A stretch of 64,000 nucleotides of DNA, from assembly GCA_965223735.1 (NCBI GenBank), contig OZ245010.1, positions 1,426,001-1,490,000 on the forward strand. The letters run 5' to 3'. The translations under genes and the position numbers were made by a program. Positions 61,757 to 64,000 of the stretch are shown here, piece after piece. Positions within the stretch are counted from its first letter, which is position 1, and the number at the start of each line of letters is the position of its first letter. The notes under the pieces are model-generated. The model searched no databases and was not told where the DNA came from. It worked only from the letters and a program-made list of their open reading frames with translations. This stretch comes from CAYFZO01 sp965223735. Lineage in GTDB: Bacteria; Pseudomonadota; Gammaproteobacteria; Poriferisulfidales; Oxydemutatoraceae.

Positions 61757-62806
61757 GTGTTGTCGCTGATCCCCGCCCGCCGCACCTGTCAACGCATCGC
61801 CGCGCTGGTCGCCTGCCTCGCCGTATGCGTCGGCTGCGATACGCGCCGGCTGCCGCTGACGCTCACCGGAGAAACGATGGGCACCTCCTATTCGGTCGCC
61901 ATCGCCGAGGCGGTTGATGAAGCCGTCCTCGAACGCCTCGCGCGTACGGTCGGGGATACACTTGACGCGGTCAACAGCCGAATGTCCACCTACCTGGAGG
62001 ATTCCGAACTCAGCCGTTTCAACCGCTCGCGCAGCACCGAATGGCAACCCGCGTCGGCGCAACTCGTGGCGGTGCTGCTCGAAGCGCAGCGTATCAGCGC
62101 GCTCAGTGCCGGCGCTTTTGACGTCACCGTCGGGCCGGTCGTCAACCTGTGGGGTTTCGGCCCGGAACCCGACATTGATGACGTGCCGGCCGCCAACGCC
62201 GTTGCCCGCGCGTTGGCCGTCGTCGATTACCGCCACCTCGACGTGCGCCGGTCGCCGCCGATGGTCCGCAAGCGTATCCCGCGGTTGTACGTTGACCTGT
62301 CGGCGATCGCGAAAGGCTACGCAGTGGATCAAGTCGCCGCGGCGCTTGCCGTCGAGGGCATCCGCAACAGCCTCGTCGAGATCGGCGGCGAGTTGTATGC
62401 GAGCGGCGTCAACGCGCGCGGCGAACCATGGCGTATCGGCGTTGAAAAGCCTGCGGACGACGTGCGGGCGGTGCTGCGTTCAATCCGGGTGAACGCCGCC
62501 GCCGTCGCCACCTCGGGTGACTACCGCATCTACTCCGAGATACAGGGGCGGCGCTATTCGCACGAGATAGACCCGTACACCGGGTGGCCGGTGACACACC
62601 GTACCGCCCTCGTGAGCGTCGTCGCCGCGAGCGGCATGGAAGCCGACGCGCTCGCGACTGCGCTGCTGATTTTGGGCAGCGGAGCCGGTCTCGAACTTGC
62701 GCGCCGTTGCGGCATCGCCGCGTATTTTGTCGATCGCGCGCCCGGCGGGTTTGCCTCGTTTGCCAGCCCTGAATTTGAAAGACGCTTTGCGGAGTCACAA
62801 CCTTAA
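61757..62806 (+). CDS. apbE: FAD:protein FMN transferase ApbE
   Basis: A 349-residue lipoprotein that attaches FMN to the SGAT threonines of NqrB and NqrC. The signal ends at the lipobox AVCVGC (Cys near residue 31). TGETMGTSYSVAIAE, DLSAIAKGYAVDQVA, SLVEIGGELYASG and YSHEIDPYTGWPV are family motifs. It starts at a GTG immediately after the nqrF stop, so it is part of the operon. NqrM, a small maturation factor often next to apbE, is not in this window. Confidence 0.95.
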   Translation: MLSLIPARRTCQRIAALVACLAVCVGCDTRRLPLTLTGETMGTSYSVAIAEAVDEAVLERLARTVGDTLDAVNSRMSTYLEDSELSRFNRSRSTEWQPASAQLVAVLLEAQRISALSAGAFDVTVGPVVNLWGFGPEPDIDDVPAANAVARALAVVDYRHLDVRRSPPMVRKRIPRLYVDLSAIAKGYAVDQVAAALAVEGIRNSLVEIGGELYASGVNARGEPWRIGVEKPADDVRAVLRSIRVNAAAVATSGDYRIYSEIQGRRYSHEIDPYTGWPVTHRTALVSVVAASGMEADALATALLILGSGAGLELARRCGIAAYFVDRAPGGFASFASPEFERRFAESQP

Positions 62807-62823
62807 CCACGGAGAACCCAGTC

Positions 62824-63573
62824 ATGAACAACAGCCTCCAGATCATCCCGGTTTTCAATCTCACGCTGATGGTAATTCCGGTAATCGCCGTCGCCGTTAT
62901 CTACTTCTTCTGGGCGATGCGTTACCAGACCATCATGTATGCGCTGTTGCGCATGGTCGTGCAACTGGTTCTGATCGGCTATGTGCTGAACTACCTGTTC
63001 GTGTTCGACCGCGCGGCGACCGCAATGCTGGTGTTCATTGTGATGCTCACGATCGCAAGCTGGATTGCGCTGCGTCCGCTCAAGCGCAAGAGCGCGGCGC
63101 TTTACGCGAAGATGCTGCTGGCGATCTCGGCGGGCGGACTGGGGACGCTGCTGTTTGTCACGCAGTTTGTGCTCGAGTTGTATCCGTGGTTCTCCGTGAA
63201 GTACATGATCCCGCTCGCGGGTATTACCTTCTCCAACGCGATGAACGCCGTGTGTCTTGCGGCCGAGCGTTTTGAGTCCGAGTCTGCCAATGGCGGCGAC
63301 TACGAAACGGTGCGCAACACCGCGCTGCACGCGGGGATGATCCCGACGGTCAATATGCTGTTTGCCGTCGGCCTGGTGTCGTTGCCGGGGGTGATGACGG
63401 GGCAGATTCTTTCGGGTGTGTCGCCGCTGATCGCGACGAGGTACCAGATGGTGATCATGTGCCTGGTGCTCGGCGCGGCCGGTATCTCAACCGCTTTATA
63501 TCTGGCGCTGATGCGTCCCGTTGCCGTTGCTCCTGCGAACGTGAGGGGGGGATCATCATCTGCGCCGCAGTAG
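62824..63573 (+). CDS. fetB: FetB-like permease (UPF0014 family)
   Basis: A 249-residue membrane protein with about seven helices, matching the UPF0014/YbbM permeases. Marks are IPLAGITFSNAMNAVCLAAERF, GMIPTVNMLFAVGLVSLPGVMTGQIL and GVSPLIATRYQMVIM. FetB works with the ATPase FetA in iron export in E. coli. No fetA is present here; it may lie beyond the edge or elsewhere. Confidence 0.85.
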   Translation: MNNSLQIIPVFNLTLMVIPVIAVAVIYFFWAMRYQTIMYALLRMVVQLVLIGYVLNYLFVFDRAATAMLVFIVMLTIASWIALRPLKRKSAALYAKMLLAISAGGLGTLLFVTQFVLELYPWFSVKYMIPLAGITFSNAMNAVCLAAERFESESANGGDYETVRNTALHAGMIPTVNMLFAVGLVSLPGVMTGQILSGVSPLIATRYQMVIMCLVLGAAGISTALYLALMRPVAVAPANVRGGSSSAPQ

Positions 63574-63855
63574 CGGATGCTTTTGATATCCGCGGATTAC
63601 GCAGATTGAAGACAATGGCAAAACCGGTCGTCGCTGTTGCCTTCTGAAAAGCGCGCCACTTCTTGCGCCCGGGCGCCGGCGTCGCCGTCATCATTGAACA
63701 CATAAACCCGACGAAGGTACGTTGTCCGGTGAAAGACGCCGGGCGGAAGCGTGCGCTTTTTGTCACATTAATAACGCTTCCTGTTTGTGAACCGGCAACG
63801 GCCTTGTCCTGCCGGACGGCGCCGCGATCAGTCCGGAGTGCAATCCTCCTGAGGG
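63574..63855. other. Intergenic stretch after fetB
   Basis: A minus-strand frame (63455-63991) runs through this region, but it overlaps fetB and incorporates the tandem repeat. I see no domain and do not support it as a gene. Confidence 0.4.
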
Positions 63856-64000
63856 CACACCTGAGATCATCCGGTCGAGAAAAAGGCGGTGAAGTTTCCC
63901 AAAGCCGGTGCGCAACCACCTGGGAATCACACCTGAGATCATCCGGTCGAGAAAAAGGCGGTGAAGTTTCCCAAAGCCGGTGCGCAACCACTTGGGAATC
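63856..64000. repeat. 72-bp tandem repeat running off the window
   Basis: CACACCTGAGATCATCCGGT through GCAACCACCTGGGAAT begins at 63856 and again at 63928, with one mismatch near the end (CC to CT). The sequence at 63994-64000 suggests that a third copy may start at the edge. Read on the minus strand it encodes a 24-residue period (VVAHRLWETSPPFSRPDDLR and so on). Confidence 0.85.

Noticed and set aside
63455..63991. A 178-codon minus-strand frame at the right end
   Set aside because: It overlaps the fetB 3' end, contains two copies of a DNA tandem repeat and shows no domain.
1..64000. tRNA, rRNA and riboswitch genes
   Set aside because: I looked for the T-loop GGTTCRAATCC and its complement, and for known leader motifs, by eye and found none I could support. 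A covariance-model scan would settle it.

Overview
The window looks like a chromosome segment from a GC-rich gammaproteobacterium. ZipA directly upstream of LigA, the suhB-trmJ-isc block, the rodZ-hisS-yfgM-bamB-der block and a complete Na+-pumping NADH dehydrogenase (nqrA-F) with apbE are all typical of that class. The housekeeping genes are GC-rich. They are interrupted by several AT-richer or accessory blocks that look acquired.

Layout. 1-3400: leftward defence-like genes, namely the 5' part of a Mod-type DNA methyltransferase, an FRG-domain/TPR gene split by a frameshift, and an AAA/DUF4143 ATPase. 3400-4093: a two-state 264-bp tandem repeat. 4094-6123: suhB and trmJ, with a duplicated transposon-like tail between them. 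6530-9224: an AccI-like type II restriction-modification pair. 9497-15253: iscR-S-U-A-hscB-hscA-fdx-iscX. 15361-21240: ndk, rodZ, hisS, yfgM, bamB, der. 21480-22414: two small coiled-coil membrane genes, both frameshifted.

22769-32849 is a complete subtype II-B CRISPR-Cas locus of the Francisella/Legionella kind. It has a 1672-residue Cas9, then a DUF4160/DUF2442 pair sitting between cas9 and cas1, then cas1, cas2 and cas4. Beyond cas4 lie a tracrRNA on the opposite strand and an array of 35 repeats and 34 spacers. The tracrRNA can pair with the repeat only if the array is read leftward, so guides and tracrRNA are transcribed against the cas genes.

33027-46121: a small exported protein, queF, smc, a membrane-anchored endonuclease I, a decayed tnpB end, zipA, ligA, a short hypothetical, yaaA, mpl and an MsbA-like ABC exporter. 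46218-54030 is a second accessory island. It holds a DNA methyltransferase, a 1354-residue protein with an N-terminal NACHT-like NTPase and a C-terminal PD-(D/E)XK nuclease motif, a DUF4143 ATPase translationally coupled to it, a divergent Fic gene cut by an amber stop, and a broken extra ATPase copy. This is the best candidate for an undescribed system, together with the gene pair inside the cas operon. Both DUF4143 ATPase genes start beside a perfect AT-rich palindrome. 54352-63573: hemL, nqrABCDEF, apbE and a FetB-like permease. The window ends in a 72-bp tandem repeat.

A recurring feature is short diverged tandem duplication at gene ends: after der, after smc, across the nqrC stop, at the start of yfgM and inside the zipA linker. 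I saw no tRNA or rRNA genes.
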